Assembly: GCA_004020315.1 (NCBI GenBank)
Contig: SAQG01000001.1
Span: 434,001-498,000 of the forward strand
DNA: 64,000 nt
Reading direction: 5' to 3'
Origin: Mesorhizobium sp.
GTDB taxonomy: Bacteria; Pseudomonadota; Alphaproteobacteria; Rhizobiales; Rhizobiaceae
Under the pieces are notes generated by a model. It had not been told where the DNA came from. It ran no database searches and saw only the letters and a list, made by a program, of their open reading frames with translations. Shown in pieces: positions 1 through 9,049 of this stretch (its first letter is position 1; each line of letters opens with the position of its first letter). The position numbers and the translations under genes were made by a program.

Positions 1-191
1 GTCGCGTGCAATGCGTTCACTGCAAGGGCATCACTGAGAACGTGACGACGCAGCCTGCAACCTGTTCGCATTGCGGCCTGCTTCTTCTGGTACGCGATCA
101 CTATTCCAGGCGCCTCGCGGCATTCCAGGGCGTCTGCATCAATGCGGAAGACCGCAGCGAAATTCCTCCGACGGAGGAGATCTTTCGATGA
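1..191 (+). CDS. DmmA-like small subunit, 3' end only
   Basis: Only the C-terminal end is in the window; the frame is open to the left edge, so the GTG at position 6 is not taken as a start. About 62 codons are visible. They carry two CxxC pairs (QCVHCKG and CSHCG), a zinc-ribbon-like arrangement, followed by DHYSRRLAAFQGV. I recognise this tail from the small subunit that accompanies dimethylamine monooxygenase / heme-dependent N-demethylase genes. The stop overlaps the next start by four bases (ATGA), so the two are translationally coupled. The family assignment rests on this tail plus the two downstream genes. Confidence 0.6.
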   Translation, partial: RVQCVHCKGITENVTTQPATCSHCGLLLLVRDHYSRRLAAFQGVCINAEDRSEIPPTEEIFR

Positions 192-1153
192 GCACCGGCA
201 CCACCAAGCTTGACGTCGTGGTGAGCGATGTCATCCCGGTCAACGAATTGGTCACGCGCTTCCATTTCCGCAGGCGCGACGGGCAGCTTTTGCCTACATT
301 TTCCGGCGGCGCTCATGTCGTCGTCGAAATGCGCGACGGCGAGCGGACCAGGCTCAATCCCTACTCGCTGATGGGCTCGCCGCTCGACACGCGCGAATAC
401 ACGATCTCGGTGCGCCGCGACGATGTCGGCCGCGGTGGCTCGCTGTTCATGCACAGGAATGTCAGGCCCGGCATGGAGATGGTGATCAGCTACCCGGTCA
501 ATCTGTTCTCGCTCGACCTGCGCGCCAGGAAGCACCTGATGCTGGCCGGCGGCATCGGCATCACGCCGTTCATGGCACAGACCGCGCAGCTGGCGGCGGA
601 AGGCGGCAATTTCGAGCTGCATTACACCTGCCGCACCGCTTCGCTCGGCACCTATGCCGATGTGCTCAGGGAGCGCTACGACCGCCGGGTCAGGCTCTAT
701 CACGACGACCGCGACGAGCGCATCGAGCTCGACCGGCTGCTGTCGTCGCAGCCGCTCGGCACGCACCTCTACGTCTGCGGCCCGTCCGGCATGATCGGCT
801 GGGTGCGTGATCGCGCCGCCGCCCTCGGCTGGCCGACGGAAACCGTGCATTTCGAGCATTTCGCGGCACCCCAGCCCGGCGCCCCGTTCGACGTGACGCT
901 GGCGGTCAGCGGCAAGACGATCCGCGTCGGCGAGCAGCAGAGCCTGCTCGAGGCGATCGAGGCCGCGGGTGTCGATCCGCCCTATCTCTGCCGCGGCGGC
1001 GTCTGCGGCCAGTGCGAAACCAATGTCATCGCGCATGACGGCAAATTCATCCACAACGATCACTGGCTGAGCGAGGAAGAGCATCGATCCTGCAAGAAAA
1101 TCATGCCTTGCGTTTCGCGCTTCGAGGGCAGGTCGCTGGTTCTGGAAAGATAG
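188..1153 (+). CDS. Dimethylamine monooxygenase reductase subunit (flavin/2Fe-2S, VanB/PDR type)
   Basis: A 321-residue phthalate-dioxygenase-reductase-type electron transfer protein. A flavin-binding RLNPYS motif is at residues 55-60, the NAD(P)-binding AGGIGITP at 120-127, and a plant-type [2Fe-2S] domain lies at the C-terminus with Cys268, Cys273, Cys276 and Cys308. It would pass electrons from NAD(P)H to the heme subunit encoded next. The ATG at 188 is chosen over a longer upstream reading because it has a strong GGAGGAGA site directly before it and overlaps the previous stop. The order small subunit, reductase, heme subunit matches dimethylamine monooxygenase operons; the substrate is inferred from this and from tmm nearby. 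A generic Rieske-oxygenase reductase is the alternative. Confidence 0.8.
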   Translation: MSTGTTKLDVVVSDVIPVNELVTRFHFRRRDGQLLPTFSGGAHVVVEMRDGERTRLNPYSLMGSPLDTREYTISVRRDDVGRGGSLFMHRNVRPGMEMVISYPVNLFSLDLRARKHLMLAGGIGITPFMAQTAQLAAEGGNFELHYTCRTASLGTYADVLRERYDRRVRLYHDDRDERIELDRLLSSQPLGTHLYVCGPSGMIGWVRDRAAALGWPTETVHFEHFAAPQPGAPFDVTLAVSGKTIRVGEQQSLLEAIEAAGVDPPYLCRGGVCGQCETNVIAHDGKFIHNDHWLSEEEHRSCKKIMPCVSRFEGRSLVLER

Positions 1154-1162
1154 GAGGCGAGC

Positions 1163-2203
1163 TTGGGCATCACCTTTCGCAACGAAACGTTCCGTAACGA
1201 CTTCACCTTCAGGAACAGTCCGGAGCACATCAGGCGGTTTCCGTTCCCGTTCCACGAGGACAGCTACATGTATGCTGTCAACATCGAGCCGCATGTCGTC
1301 GGGCCGAAGGGCAGCGTGCTCGAAAACCTGATCGACGTTGACGAGCACTATGTCGCCGAGATGCAGGACCGCGCGCTGGTGCTGGCGGAGGACCCGCTGC
1401 GCTGCCAGTCGCTGCCGCACATGACGCTGGCCGGCTGGGACCTGCTCGAACTTCTGATGGAGCAGCAGGCGCTGGGTTATCCCGAGCATTTCACGCTGAC
1501 GCGCGACGGCGACAGATGGCGCTGGATAAACCGGCCGCTCGGCATCGACGACACCTTCACCTTCGGCGACGTGTCGACGCTGCCCTATGGGCCGATGGAA
1601 TACATCACGCGGCAATCACAAGGCGATTTCTGCATCCTCGACCAGCGCGACGGCAATCTGTGGATGGACGCCGGCATGGTCACCACCCAGGCCGACTGGT
1701 CGCTCGACTTCGACATCGGGATGAACTTCTTCGAGTGGCACGCGCCGGTACCGCTGGCGCATGAGAAAGGCATATTCGTCCGGGCGCTAAAATTCCTCAC
1801 CAACATTCAGCAGGGCAAGCCGGCCCGGCGGCTGAACTGGACGATGACCATCAATCCGCGCCTCGACACCAGTCCGGAAAATTATCACAAATGGGGTCCG
1901 GACCGGACGACGGTGACGCCCGAAAATGTCGGCGACAAGGTCCATCTGCGCGTCGAATTGCAGAGCTTCTGGCGGCTGCCGCGCTCGAACGGCATCGTCT
2001 TCCCGATCCGCTGCTACCTGATCAAGATGGACGAGCTGGTGACGCAGCCGAAATGGGCGCGGCGTCTGCACCGCGTCATCCGCGACCTGCCGGAGGAACT
2101 CGCCACCTACAAAGGCCTGAAGCGCTACCGCGCGACGCTGGTCGAATGGCTGTCGAAGCTCGACGACGGCAGCCCGACGTCGCCGGGCTTCGGGCCGGAT
2201 TAA
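1163..2203 (+). CDS. Heme-dependent oxidative N-demethylase alpha subunit (DUF3445 family)
   Basis: A 346-residue member of the heme-dependent oxidative N-demethylase alpha / DUF3445 family, the catalytic subunit that oxidises secondary methylamines (dimethylamine to monomethylamine plus formaldehyde). The family is recognised from overall composition and internal stretches such as FPFHEDSYMYAVNIEP near the N-terminus and LNWTMTINPRLDTSPEN in the middle. The likely start is a TTG nine bases after the previous stop, preceded by a clean AGGAGG; no nearby ATG has a comparable site. It is the third gene of the operon. With tmm and the TMAO-type transporter it makes a methylamine catabolic set. 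Substrate specificity is inferred; other N-methyl compounds remain possible. Confidence 0.75.
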   Translation: MGITFRNETFRNDFTFRNSPEHIRRFPFPFHEDSYMYAVNIEPHVVGPKGSVLENLIDVDEHYVAEMQDRALVLAEDPLRCQSLPHMTLAGWDLLELLMEQQALGYPEHFTLTRDGDRWRWINRPLGIDDTFTFGDVSTLPYGPMEYITRQSQGDFCILDQRDGNLWMDAGMVTTQADWSLDFDIGMNFFEWHAPVPLAHEKGIFVRALKFLTNIQQGKPARRLNWTMTINPRLDTSPENYHKWGPDRTTVTPENVGDKVHLRVELQSFWRLPRSNGIVFPIRCYLIKMDELVTQPKWARRLHRVIRDLPEELATYKGLKRYRATLVEWLSKLDDGSPTSPGFGPD

Positions 2204-2226
2204 GTTTTCACTTGGCTCCGTTTGCG

Positions 2227-2341
2227 CTGCCCCTCACCCTTACCCTCTCCCCGTGAAGAACGGGGCGCCAGCGCTGGGGCTTGACCCTTCTCCCCGTCCT
2301 ATACGGGAAGAAGGTGCCGGCAGGCGGATGAGGGGCAGCGC
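2227..2341. repeat. Palindromic intergenic repeat, rhizobial type
   Basis: An imperfect palindrome fills the gap between the convergent N-demethylase and XRE genes. Outer arms are GCTGCCCCTCACCC (2227-2240) and its near complement GGATGAGGGGCAGC (about 2326-2339). An inner hairpin CCTTCTCCCCGT / ACGGGAAGAAGG sits near 2287-2314. I recognise the GAGGGGCAG / CCTTCTCCCCG composition as a common dispersed element in Mesorhizobium and relatives. It may also act as a two-way terminator for the converging genes. Confidence 0.6.
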
Positions 2342-2363
2342 AGGCGTTTCAGACGAACCCGCT

Positions 2364-3074
2364 TCACCCCGCGCTGCTCTGCGGATAGCAGATGATCGAG
2401 AGATAACGCATCGGCAGAACGGTCAGCACCTCCGGCCCATGCGGCGCATCTGCATCGAAGAACAGGCTGTCGCCTGGCTTCATCGGGTAGAGATTGCTGC
2501 CGTGTCGGTAAACGACCTCACCTTCGAGCATGTAGAGGAACTCCATGCCTTCGTGCTGGAAGGTCGGAAACACATCGGAATCCTCGGTCAGCGTGATCAG
2601 ATAGGGTTCGACCACGACGCCGCTGGTGTTGGAGCCGACATGGCCGAGCAGATTGTACTGGTGGCCGGCGCGCGTGCCACGGCGCTCGACGTCGAGGCCC
2701 TCGCCAGCCTTGACGAAGACGGCGCTGCGCTCTTCCTCGAAGCGGCGGAAGAAGGCGGTGACCGGAACGCCGAGCGCCCGCGACAACGCCTGCAAAGTGG
2801 TCAGAGACGGCGAGGTGATGCCGTTTTCGATCTTCGACAGCATGCCAAGCGAAATGTCGGTGGCAGCCGCAAGATCGGCGACAGTGATGCCGAGTTTTTT
2901 GCGAAACGCCCGCACCTCTCGGCCAATCGCGACCTCAAGGACCTTTTCGCGGGTGTCGCGAACGGCGTGCGGGTCCTGGGTCAGTGGCGTCCGGATCGTT
3001 GCCACGCCCTTCGGCGATGGCTTGGGCTTGGCGGGGGCCACCCCATTCCTGGAATTGGAAGCTTTCTTCGCCAT
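2364..3074 (-). CDS. XRE-family regulator with C-terminal cupin domain
   Basis: A 236-residue transcription factor. An XRE helix-turn-helix covers roughly residues 55-105 (LADLAAATDISLGML-like segment, then the SKIENG recognition helix). A cupin sensor domain covers about 150-230, with HEGMEFLYMLEGE and DAPHGPE carrying the expected His/Glu pattern. The first 35 residues are a lysine/proline-rich tail. The gene is divergent from tmm across a 253-base gap with a promoter and short inverted repeats, so it probably controls tmm and itself, perhaps in response to a methylated amine. The effector is not visible from the sequence. Confidence 0.85.
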   Translation of the reverse strand: MAKKASNSRNGVAPAKPKPSPKGVATIRTPLTQDPHAVRDTREKVLEVAIGREVRAFRKKLGITVADLAAATDISLGMLSKIENGITSPSLTTLQALSRALGVPVTAFFRRFEEERSAVFVKAGEGLDVERRGTRAGHQYNLLGHVGSNTSGVVVEPYLITLTEDSDVFPTFQHEGMEFLYMLEGEVVYRHGSNLYPMKPGDSLFFDADAPHGPEVLTVLPMRYLSIICYPQSSAG

Positions 3075-3103
3075 GTCGCCACCCCGGGGTTCTGCGGATT
3101 TAT

Positions 3104-3298
3104 TTCACTCACGGTGAACATATTCGGTGCGGGTACCTGAGCGCAACTGCGAAGCCACTTTATGTCGAGCGGCGTGCTCTCCGATTTTCCGCCGTCAGCG
3201 GTTTTGCCGAAAATCCGATCTGGTGAAGGTGGTTTCAGCAGAAGGCCTGTTGACAGCATCGAAGGGGCAATTACTGTCCTGTCAGTGAAATTTGTTTC
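3104..3298 (+). promoter_or_regulatory. Divergent XRE / tmm control region
   Basis: Between the XRE and tmm start codons there is a promoter-like TTGACA at 3250-3255 with TACTGT at 3272-3277 facing tmm. Two short inverted repeats flank the region: TTCAC-N5-GTGAA at 3104-3118 and GAAATTTGTTTC at 3287-3298. The second lies just after the putative -10, where a repressor would block transcription. They are candidate operators for the adjacent XRE-cupin protein. The boxes are read by eye and are not proof of function. Confidence 0.4.
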
Positions 3299-3327
3299 GT
3301 TAGGGAAATGAGACCGGGAGGCCCGCA

Positions 3328-4686
3328 ATGAAAAGTCGTGTTGCCGTCATCGGAGCCGGACCTTCCGGCATGGCCCAACTTCGAGCCTTCAAGTCGGCAG
3401 CCGATAAGGGCGCGGACATTCCGGAAATCGTCTGCTTCGAAAAGCAATCCGACTGGGGCGGCCTGTGGAATTACACCTGGCGCACCGGCCTCGACGAGCA
3501 TGGCGACCCGGTGCATGGCTCGATGTACCGTTACCTCTGGTCGAACGGACCGAAGGAATGCCTCGAATTCGCCGACTACACATTCGAGGAGCATTTCGGA
3601 CGGCCGATCGGCTCCTATCCGCCGCGCGCGGTGCTGTGGGACTACATCAAGGGCCGCGTCGAAAAATCCGGCGTGCGCCAATGGGTGCGCTTCAACAGTC
3701 CGGTGCGCATGGTGACCTTCTCCGACACGACGAAAAAGTTCACCGTCACCGCTCATGACCGTACCAACGACGTCACCTATTCGGAAGAGTTCGACAATGT
3801 CGTTGTCGCCTCGGGACACTTTTCCGTGCCCAACGTTCCCTATTTCGAAGGCTTTTCGACCTTCAACGGCCGCATCCTGCACAGCCACGATTTCCGCGAC
3901 GCCATGGAATTCAAGGACAAGGACATCCTGATCATCGGCCGCTCCTATTCGGCCGAGGATATCGGCTCGCAATGCTACAAATACGGCGCCAAATCGATCA
4001 CCTCCAGCTACCGCTCGAAGCCGATGGGCTTCAAATGGCCGGACAACTGGAAGGAAGTGCCGCTGCTGCAGAAGGTCGTCGGCAAGACCGCGCATTTCAA
4101 GGACGGCAGCACGAAGGATGTAGACGCCATCATCCTGTGCACCGGCTACCTCCACTCCTTCCCATTCCTGACCGAGGATCTGAAGCTCAAGACCGCCAAC
4201 CGCATGTGGCCGGACGGGCTCTATGAGGGCGTCGTCTGGGAGAAGAACCCGCAGCTGTTCTACATCGGCATGCAGGACCAGTTCTACACCTTCAACATGT
4301 TCGACGCGCAGGCCTGGTTTGCGCGCGACGTCATCATGGGCCGTATAAAGCTGCCTTCGGCCGAGGCGATGGCGGAACACGGCAGGAGATGGCGGGCGCG
4401 CGAGGAAACGCTGGAAGACGCCGAGCAGATGATCTGGTTCCAGGGCGACTACACCAAGGAGCTGATGGAGCAGACCGACTATCCCGGCTTCGACGTCGAG
4501 GCTGTCAATCAGACCTTCATGGAATGGGAGCACCACAAGGCGCAAGACATCATGAGCTTCCGCGACAACGCCTACCGTTCGCTGATGACCGGCACGATGG
4601 CGCCGCTGCACCACACGCCTTGGCTGCAGGCGATGGACGATTCGATGGAATCGTATCTGGAAGTGAAAGGGCTGGCGGCGGAGTAG
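3328..4686 (+). CDS. tmm: Trimethylamine monooxygenase (flavin-containing monooxygenase)
   Basis: A 452-residue bacterial flavin-containing monooxygenase that would oxidise trimethylamine to trimethylamine N-oxide with NADPH and O2. It has the FAD motif GAGPSG (residues 9-14), the FMO fingerprint [11 protein letters not shown], the NADPH motif [12 protein letters not shown] and a LCTGY motif near 270. The whole protein closely resembles Tmm of Ruegeria and Methylocella as I recall it (for example [18 protein letters not shown]). The ATG at 3328 has GGGAGG upstream. The neighbouring dimethylamine oxidation genes and TMAO-type transporter support the substrate. A TMAO demethylase (tdm), needed to link TMAO to dimethylamine, is not in the window. 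Confidence 0.85.
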   Translation: MKSRVAVIGAGPSGMAQLRAFKSAADKGADIPEIVCFEKQSDWGGLWNYTWRTGLDEHGDPVHGSMYRYLWSNGPKECLEFADYTFEEHFGRPIGSYPPRAVLWDYIKGRVEKSGVRQWVRFNSPVRMVTFSDTTKKFTVTAHDRTNDVTYSEEFDNVVVASGHFSVPNVPYFEGFSTFNGRILHSHDFRDAMEFKDKDILIIGRSYSAEDIGSQCYKYGAKSITSSYRSKPMGFKWPDNWKEVPLLQKVVGKTAHFKDGSTKDVDAIILCTGYLHSFPFLTEDLKLKTANRMWPDGLYEGVVWEKNPQLFYIGMQDQFYTFNMFDAQAWFARDVIMGRIKLPSAEAMAEHGRRWRAREETLEDAEQMIWFQGDYTKELMEQTDYPGFDVEAVNQTFMEWEHHKAQDIMSFRDNAYRSLMTGTMAPLHHTPWLQAMDDSMESYLEVKGLAAE

Positions 4687-4771
4687 CGGCTTCCTCGCCG
4701 CACCGGCCTGCATGACAGCCTACCCAGCTTGCAACCCATCGAACCAATCAAATCCTCTCGCAGAGGGTCTA

Positions 4772-4820
4772 ATGCATGTCGCGCAAAAGCGTGCAGCGGT
4801 TTTGCGATAACGACATGCAT
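4772..4820. repeat. 49-base palindromic repeat element
   Basis: Perfect 10-base arms ATGCATGTCG (4772-4781) and CGACATGCAT (4811-4820) enclose GCGCAAAAGCGTGCAGCGGTTTTGCGATAA-like sequence, itself partly symmetrical (GCAAAA / TTTTGC). I recognise this element as a frequent dispersed intergenic repeat in rhizobia. It sits exactly between convergent tmm and the serine hydrolase, and its last base is part of the hydrolase stop codon, so it may terminate both transcripts. Confidence 0.7.
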
Positions 4821-5845
4821 TACTTGCTGCGAGCCTCGCGCACGTCTTTCGTCGCCTCAATGATCCGCTCGAGCAAGGCATGGAGATCGTCGCGGTGGCC
4901 GCTGCGGCCTGCGGGGCCGTTTTCATCGGATGTCATGACCACGGTCAACGCGCGCCCGGGCACAACATAGACCATCTGCCCGCCATACCCCCACCCGTAG
5001 AAGACCGCTTCGCCCGCGATCTGACGGATGAACCAACCATAGCCATAACCGTCACCGGTGAAACGGGAGGCGGTGCGTGGCTGCCAGGAGAGCTTGATCC
5101 AATTGGCCGGCACGAGCTGCCGTCCGCCGCGGCTCATCCCGCCGCTGCGGTAGAGCTCGCCAAAGGCGAGCAGCGAGCGCGGGCTCATGGCCATCTGGTT
5201 GCCGCCGAGATAGATGCCCTGGGGGTCGCGGTCCCAGGCGGCGATGGAAAAGCCCTCCTGCGGCCCGAGCCATTCGCGTGCCAGTTCCAGCGTTGAGCGG
5301 CCGGTCCGGCGGGTCAGGATCGCCGAAAGGAGATGGCTCGAGCCGGTGGAATAGAGCATGGTACCGCCCGGTTCGTCGTCGAAGGGCATGGCGAGCGCTG
5401 CCCGCACCCAATTGTCGCTTGCCACCCAGCGCCCGTAGTTTGGGCCGGAGGTCCGACCCAGCCCTGCCTGCATGGAAAGTAGGTGACCGATCGTAACCTC
5501 CTGGAGCCGCGGATCCACGCCGGCGGGCAGGTCGGCCTGAAGAAGCGGAGCGATCTTCTGGTCAGGGCCTTGGAGCACGCCCTTGTCGATGGCGATGCCG
5601 ACGAGGGCGGAGATGATCGACTTGGAGGCCGATTTTATGTTGGCAGGACGTGCCGGAGAGTGGCCGCGATAGCCACGCTCCGCCACCACCGCGCCCTCAT
5701 GTGCGATGGCAACCGTGCGCAGCGGCGTCAGGCGCTCGGCCTCATCAAAGAGCTTTTCAAGCCGCTCCTCCAGGCCATCCGCACCGTGAGCAGCGACGGA
5801 TAGAACGAGGAGGAAGGCTAGAATCACGGTGGGGCGCTTCAGCAT
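4820..5845 (-). CDS. Serine hydrolase of the beta-lactamase / class C family, exported
   Basis: A 341-residue secreted serine hydrolase. The start chosen is the ATG at 5845, giving a clear signal peptide (MLKRPTVILAFLLVLSVAAHG); the open frame extends upstream but into unlikely sequence. The nucleophile motif SASK is at residues 72-75 and a YST motif replaces the YxN tyrosine motif. Members include esterases, D-aminopeptidases and penicillin-binding-protein-like enzymes; resistance activity should not be assumed. It lies 64 bases past the end of tmoW on the same strand and may be co-transcribed, but no link to methylamine metabolism is evident. Confidence 0.8.
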   Translation of the reverse strand: MLKRPTVILAFLLVLSVAAHGADGLEERLEKLFDEAERLTPLRTVAIAHEGAVVAERGYRGHSPARPANIKSASKSIISALVGIAIDKGVLQGPDQKIAPLLQADLPAGVDPRLQEVTIGHLLSMQAGLGRTSGPNYGRWVASDNWVRAALAMPFDDEPGGTMLYSTGSSHLLSAILTRRTGRSTLELAREWLGPQEGFSIAAWDRDPQGIYLGGNQMAMSPRSLLAFGELYRSGGMSRGGRQLVPANWIKLSWQPRTASRFTGDGYGYGWFIRQIAGEAVFYGWGYGGQMVYVVPGRALTVVMTSDENGPAGRSGHRDDLHALLERIIEATKDVREARSK

Positions 5846-5909
5846 GAAGCCAGCTTGGGATGCATTTTGGGCAAGAGGAAGGTGGGGTGCGCGATCCTCT
5901 ATTTCCTCG

Positions 5910-7892
5910 CTATCCCAGTCTTGCCCGTGCCTTCGCCGTCCAGGCGTTGAACAGGCGGTCGGCGACGATGCCGATGAAGGCGATGGCCAGTCCGGCGACG
6001 ATGCCGCGGCCGGAATCGGCCTTGGACAGCGCAATGAACACTTCCTGGCCGAGATCGCGGGTGCCGACCATGGCGCAGATGATGATCATTGCGAGCGCCA
6101 TCAGGATCGTCTGGTTGACGCCCAGCATGATCTCGGGCAACGCCAGCGGCAGCTGCACGCGCAGGAACGTCTGGCGCTTGGTGCACCCCGAAACCTTTGC
6201 AGCCTCGATCAGCGCCGGTGGCACCTGCCTGATGCCGTGATTGGTGTAGCGGATGGCCGGCACCACGGCGAAGGCGACGGTCGCGATCATCGCCGTCACG
6301 TCGCCGACGCGGAACAGCATCACCACCGGAATGATGAAGCAGAACGACGGCAGCACCTGCAGCGTATCGATGATCGGCGTGACGACCTTCTCGACGCGGT
6401 CGCTGCGCGATGCCATCAGCCCGATCGGAATGCCGATCAGGCAAGCGATGAAGGCCGAGATGCCGCAGAGATAGACCGTCGCCATGGTCTTTTCCCAGAG
6501 ACCGGTCACCGCGCAGAAGACGGTTAGCGCCGCGACCAGGGCGGCTAGGCGCAGGCCGCCGAGCTGGTAGCCGGCAAGGCCAAGCAGGAACACCGCGCCC
6601 AGCCACGGGAAGCCCTCGCAGAAGGCGCGCACCGGGTTCAGCACATTGAGGATCAGTGCCACGCGGAACGCTTCGATCGTGTCGAAGAAGTTGATCGTGA
6701 TCCAGCTCACCGCTGTCTTCCACATCGGCGCGGTGGTTAAAGTGATCGCCTTCGGCACCGCGGCGAAGGCCGGCACGAATAGGCCAAGCAGTGTCGTGAC
6801 CGCAAGGATGACGATGGCCAGCGTCAGATTGGGGTAGCGGCGCCAGAAGCTTGGGCTCACCTCCTGATAGACATGACCTTGCGCGTGATTGCGCGCGATC
6901 GCCTGGCTCAGCCGGTCAAGCGCGATTGCCAGCGCGACGATGGCGAGGCCGGCTTCCATGGCCTCGCCGACCTTCAGCGCCCTGAGCGCCAAAAGCACGT
7001 CGTAACCGAGGCCGCCCGCGCCAATCATCGAAGCGATAATCACCATGTTGAGCGCCAGCATGATGACTTGGTTGACGCCGACCATCAGCGCTGGACGCGC
7101 CGAAGGCAAAAGCACGCGCCACAGTTTCTGGCGCGCCGTGCAGCCGGCCATCTCGCTGAAATCGTCGATCTCGGATGGCACCCGCGACAGTCCAAGCATC
7201 GTCGCGCGCACCATCGGCGGCGTCGCGAAAATGGCCGTCGCGATCATCGCCGAAACCGGACTGTTGCCGAACAGCAGAAGCATCGGGATCAGATAGGCGA
7301 AAGTCGGGATAGTCTGCATCAGGTCCAGGGCAGGGGAGATCAGCAGCCTCTCAGCCCATGGCTTGCGCCACGCCCAGATGCCGACGAACAATCCGCTGAC
7401 GATGCAGAACGGCACGGCGATGGAGATCAGCCCGAGCGTCAGCATTGCGCTGGTCCATTGGCCGAACAGCGCGATGTAGAAAAAACAGCCGCCGACCAAC
7501 GCGCCTAGCTTCCAGCCACCGGCTGCACGGCCGGCCAGGAATGCGGCGATGCACACGCCGACCCAGGACAGGCGCGGCAACACGAGCATATCCGCGCCGC
7601 GGCCGATCTTGAAATTCTTGGCAAGCAGATTGAGCGCAAAATCGAGCGGCACGCTGAGCGCCGCGGTGATCGAGCGCGTCAGCCAGGAAAAGTTCGACTT
7701 TATCAGGTTCATCAGCGCGCTGACCCAGTCGGCGACGGGAACGATTGCGCCGGCCGGATAGTTGACGGCCCAGGGCAGCCTGTCCTGCAGCAGGAACACG
7801 GCGAGCACCGCGGCAAGGGCGCAGGCCCAGACCACCAGCCAGATCTGAACCGGCCGCGGTCTCGCCTCGCTCGTGCTTGCCGTCACCGTCAT
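5910..7892 (-). CDS. tmoW: TMAO/betaine-type ABC transporter permease, duplicated (TmoW-like)
   Basis: A 660-residue inner-membrane permease made of two tandem ProW-type permease halves (about 1-330 and 340-660). Each half carries its own EAA-like loop, seen as SEMAGCTARQKLWRVLLP in the first and AKVSGCTKRQTFLRVQLP in the second. A fused double permease of this length is what TmoW of marine TMAO importers looks like, whereas ordinary glycine betaine permeases are about half as long. The start overlaps the ATPase stop by four bases (ATGA). TMAO as substrate is inferred from length, partner genes and tmm; choline or glycine betaine are alternatives. Confidence 0.75.
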   Translation of the reverse strand: MTVTASTSEARPRPVQIWLVVWACALAAVLAVFLLQDRLPWAVNYPAGAIVPVADWVSALMNLIKSNFSWLTRSITAALSVPLDFALNLLAKNFKIGRGADMLVLPRLSWVGVCIAAFLAGRAAGGWKLGALVGGCFFYIALFGQWTSAMLTLGLISIAVPFCIVSGLFVGIWAWRKPWAERLLISPALDLMQTIPTFAYLIPMLLLFGNSPVSAMIATAIFATPPMVRATMLGLSRVPSEIDDFSEMAGCTARQKLWRVLLPSARPALMVGVNQVIMLALNMVIIASMIGAGGLGYDVLLALRALKVGEAMEAGLAIVALAIALDRLSQAIARNHAQGHVYQEVSPSFWRRYPNLTLAIVILAVTTLLGLFVPAFAAVPKAITLTTAPMWKTAVSWITINFFDTIEAFRVALILNVLNPVRAFCEGFPWLGAVFLLGLAGYQLGGLRLAALVAALTVFCAVTGLWEKTMATVYLCGISAFIACLIGIPIGLMASRSDRVEKVVTPIIDTLQVLPSFCFIIPVVMLFRVGDVTAMIATVAFAVVPAIRYTNHGIRQVPPALIEAAKVSGCTKRQTFLRVQLPLALPEIMLGVNQTILMALAMIIICAMVGTRDLGQEVFIALSKADSGRGIVAGLAIAFIGIVADRLFNAWTAKARARLG

Positions 7893-8974
7893 GCGCTGGC
7901 CCTGCGACGGTCGATGCCGGCCAGAAGATCGATCACCGCTTGCGGCGTGACCTCACCGATCGGCTTGCCGGTGCCGTTGACGACGGCGAACGGCTTGCCT
8001 GCCGAGACGATGCTTGCCGAAAAACTTGATATCTTGGCATCCGGCGCAACCACGCCGCCATGCTCGGCGCCGTCGCAGGCGCGCATCAGGCTTCGCGCCG
8101 AGATCACCTTGGCGCGGTCGACGTCGCGGGTGAATTCGGCGACATAGTCGGTCGCCGGATTGACCACCAATTCTTCAGGCGTACCGATCTGGATGACCTC
8201 GCCGTCCTTCATGATAGCGATGCGGTCGGCCAGCCGGATGGCCTCGTCGAAATCATGGGTGATGAAGACGATTGTCTTGTGCAGCATGGTCTGCAGCCGC
8301 ATCAGTTCGTCCTGCATCTCACGACGGATCAGCGGATCGAGCGCCGAGAACGGCTCGTCGAGGAACCAGATCTCCGGCTTGGTGGCGAGGCTGCGGGCGA
8401 TGCCGACACGCTGCTGCTGGCCGCCGGAAAGCTCGCGCGGATAGAAATGTTCGCGGCCGCGCAAGCCGACAAGCTCAATGACCTCACGTGCCCGCTTCTC
8501 GCGCGTCGGCCGGTCCTGTCCCTGGATGCCCAACGGAAAGGCAATGTTCTCAAGGACGTTCAGATGCGGCAGCAGGGCAAAATTCTGGAACACCATACCC
8601 ATGCGGTGGCGCCGCAATTCGATCAGCGCGGCATCGGAGATTTTGAGGAGATCCTTGCCCTCGAACTCGACTTTGCCATGCGTCGGCTCGACCAGCCGCG
8701 ACATGCAGCGCACCAGCGTCGACTTGCCGGAGCCGGACAGGCCCATGATGATGAAGATCTCGCCCTGGCGGATTTCGAGGTCGACGGCGCGCACTGCCCC
8801 GACCAGCCCGGCCGCGGCGACTTCCGCCATGCTGGCCTTGCCGTCACGCTGGCGGATGAAACCTGCTGCGTTCGCCCCGAACAGCTTCCAGACGTTGTGG
8901 CAGGCAAGTTTGATCGGGCGGGCATCCTTTGGCATGCCTGCCGCTTGTGACACCTGTTCAGTCGTATCGGCCAT
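7889..8974 (-). CDS. tmoV: TMAO/betaine-type ABC transporter ATPase (TmoV-like)
   Basis: A 361-residue ProV-type ATPase. Walker A is GLSGSGKST (78-86), the signature ELSGGQQQR, Walker B IWFLDEP, and there is a C-terminal regulatory extension of about 90 residues (KPFAVVNGTGKPIGEVTP region) resembling a degenerate CBS half. It has the long N-terminal region before Walker A that is typical of betaine/proline transporters. It powers the permease encoded immediately downstream, and its stop overlaps that gene's start. It is separated from the binding-protein gene by 75 bases containing a perfect hairpin. Confidence 0.85.
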   Translation of the reverse strand: MADTTEQVSQAAGMPKDARPIKLACHNVWKLFGANAAGFIRQRDGKASMAEVAAAGLVGAVRAVDLEIRQGEIFIIMGLSGSGKSTLVRCMSRLVEPTHGKVEFEGKDLLKISDAALIELRRHRMGMVFQNFALLPHLNVLENIAFPLGIQGQDRPTREKRAREVIELVGLRGREHFYPRELSGGQQQRVGIARSLATKPEIWFLDEPFSALDPLIRREMQDELMRLQTMLHKTIVFITHDFDEAIRLADRIAIMKDGEVIQIGTPEELVVNPATDYVAEFTRDVDRAKVISARSLMRACDGAEHGGVVAPDAKISSFSASIVSAGKPFAVVNGTGKPIGEVTPQAVIDLLAGIDRRRASA

Positions 8975-9002
8975 GCAGTCGTCCTTCTGGAATATGGAAT
9001 AG

Positions 9003-9030
9003 AGACCCGGCCAGGAATGACCGGGTCTCG
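9003..9030 (-). promoter_or_regulatory. Intercistronic hairpin after tmoX
   Basis: GAGACCCGG (9003-9011) and CCGGGTCTC (9022-9030) form a perfect 9-bp stem around a 10-base loop, in the gap between the tmoX stop and the tmoV start. No T-run follows on the minus strand, so it is more likely an mRNA stabiliser or partial attenuator than a full terminator. It would keep binding-protein transcript in excess over the membrane subunits. Confidence 0.55.
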
Positions 9031-9049
9031 CAGTTTCCAGTTGGAACGA

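Noticed and set aside
101..1615. A 504-codon open frame on the minus strand opposite the demethylase genes
   Set aside because: It lies antisense to two well-supported genes, has no family resemblance, and long antisense frames are expected in this GC-rich DNA.
3271..4713. A 480-codon minus-strand frame opposite tmm
   Set aside because: Arginine/histidine-rich shadow of the tmm reading frame with no recognisable motif.
4820..5845. Calling the serine hydrolase a beta-lactamase resistance gene
   Set aside because: Only the SxxK motif and general fold are visible; the family is mostly esterases and peptidases, and the YxN motif is altered.
5899..6723. A 274-codon minus-strand frame overlapping tmoW
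   Set aside because: Frame-shifted shadow of the permease with no hydrophobic segments or ribosome site.
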